Below, one piece after another: positions 39,725-39,847 of a stretch of 39,847 nt of DNA (position 1 is its first letter; the number at the start of each line of letters is the position of its first letter). The DNA is from Methanoculleus sp. UBA430. Lineage in GTDB: Archaea > Halobacteriota > Methanomicrobia > Methanomicrobiales > Methanoculleaceae. Below the pieces are notes generated by a model. That model did no database searches and was not told where the DNA came from. It saw only the letters and a list, made by a program, of their open reading frames with translations. The stretch is taken from NCBI RefSeq assembly GCF_002506585.1, contig NZ_DAXW01000007.1, forward strand, positions 1 to 39,847. The letters run 5' to 3'. Both the position numbers and the translations under genes were made by a program.

Positions 39725-39847
39725 CGTAAGGTGCGACGGGCGGGAGCGAAGCGAGCGGCCGGAGCAGGAGCACCGTAAGGTGCGACTTGCGACGCTCCGC
39801 CAGGAACGGAGGTCGAGCACCGTAAGGTGCGAGTTGCGACGCTCCGC
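39725..39847. repeat. Short tandem repeat running off the window edge
   Basis: CGTAAGGTGCGA occurs at 39725-39736, 39774-39785 and 39821-39832. The last two sit in a 33-nt unit (39768-39800 and 39815-39847) with one mismatch and a 47-bp period. Each unit contains the inverted repeat GCACC-gtaa-GGTGC. It is not CRISPR-like: the spacer is only 14 nt. It is probably an extragenic palindromic repeat family. Confidence 0.7.

Noticed and set aside
39725..39847. Start of a CRISPR array
   Set aside because: Repeats are separated by only 14 nt and contain coding-like variation; no cas gene is visible.

Overview
The window looks like a chromosomal segment of a hydrogenotrophic methanogenic archaeon of the order Methanomicrobiales, most likely Methanoculleus or a close relative. 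This rests on a methenyl-tetrahydromethanopterin cyclohydrolase (mch), an archaeal Orc1/Cdc6 initiator, a methanogen-type S-adenosyl/S-inosylhomocysteine hydrolase, a DUF3821 surface protein with a PGF-CTERM-like tail, high GC with TATA-box promoters about 25-30 nt ahead of start codons (often leaderless), and T-run terminators. The species call is inference from gene content.

Region 1 (1-17.8 kb) is an accessory cell-surface glycan island. Five paralogous secreted right-handed beta-helix proteins, all on the minus strand (1-263 partial, 4124-5581, 11161-13755, 14300-15949, 16264-17832), alternate with a CapA-type metallophosphatase-like protein, two GT4 glycosyltransferases, a DUF2206-like polytopic membrane protein and a Wzx-type flippase. 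The paralogs share one core but differ at their ends: plain signal peptide, N-terminal membrane anchor plus polyproline, or two CARDB domains plus a type I dockerin. The layout suggests that a glycan is built inside, flipped out, and then bound or modified outside by the beta-helix proteins. The gap at 264-1331 is gene-poor and carries an IS200/IS605-like terminal hairpin.

Region 2 (17.8-21.5 kb) is core: a small zinc-finger protein with a promoter like that of the adjacent orc1/cdc6, then mch and a tRNA-Val(TAC). A structured, TATA-headed intergenic segment lies ahead of the zinc-finger gene.

Region 3 (21.4-29.1 kb) is mixed: a small protein whose 3' end runs antisense into the tRNA, a DUF3821 surface protein, an S33 alpha/beta hydrolase, a 5'-truncated Mop (molybdate-binding) remnant, an anchored Ig-like protein, a small SET-domain protein, a DrrA/DrrB-type ABC exporter and two tandem near-identical zinc-ribbon micro-genes.

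Region 4 (29.4-39.8 kb) holds a methyltransferase/ATP-grasp fusion, an unknown membrane protein, a NifB-type radical SAM protein, an OGG1-type glycosylase, a modABC molybdate/tungstate transporter operon (ModC lacking a TOBE domain), a ribbon-helix-helix regulator with 10-bp-phased upstream repeats, a zinc-ribbon protein and the homocysteine-nucleoside hydrolase. A short tandem repeat runs off the right edge.
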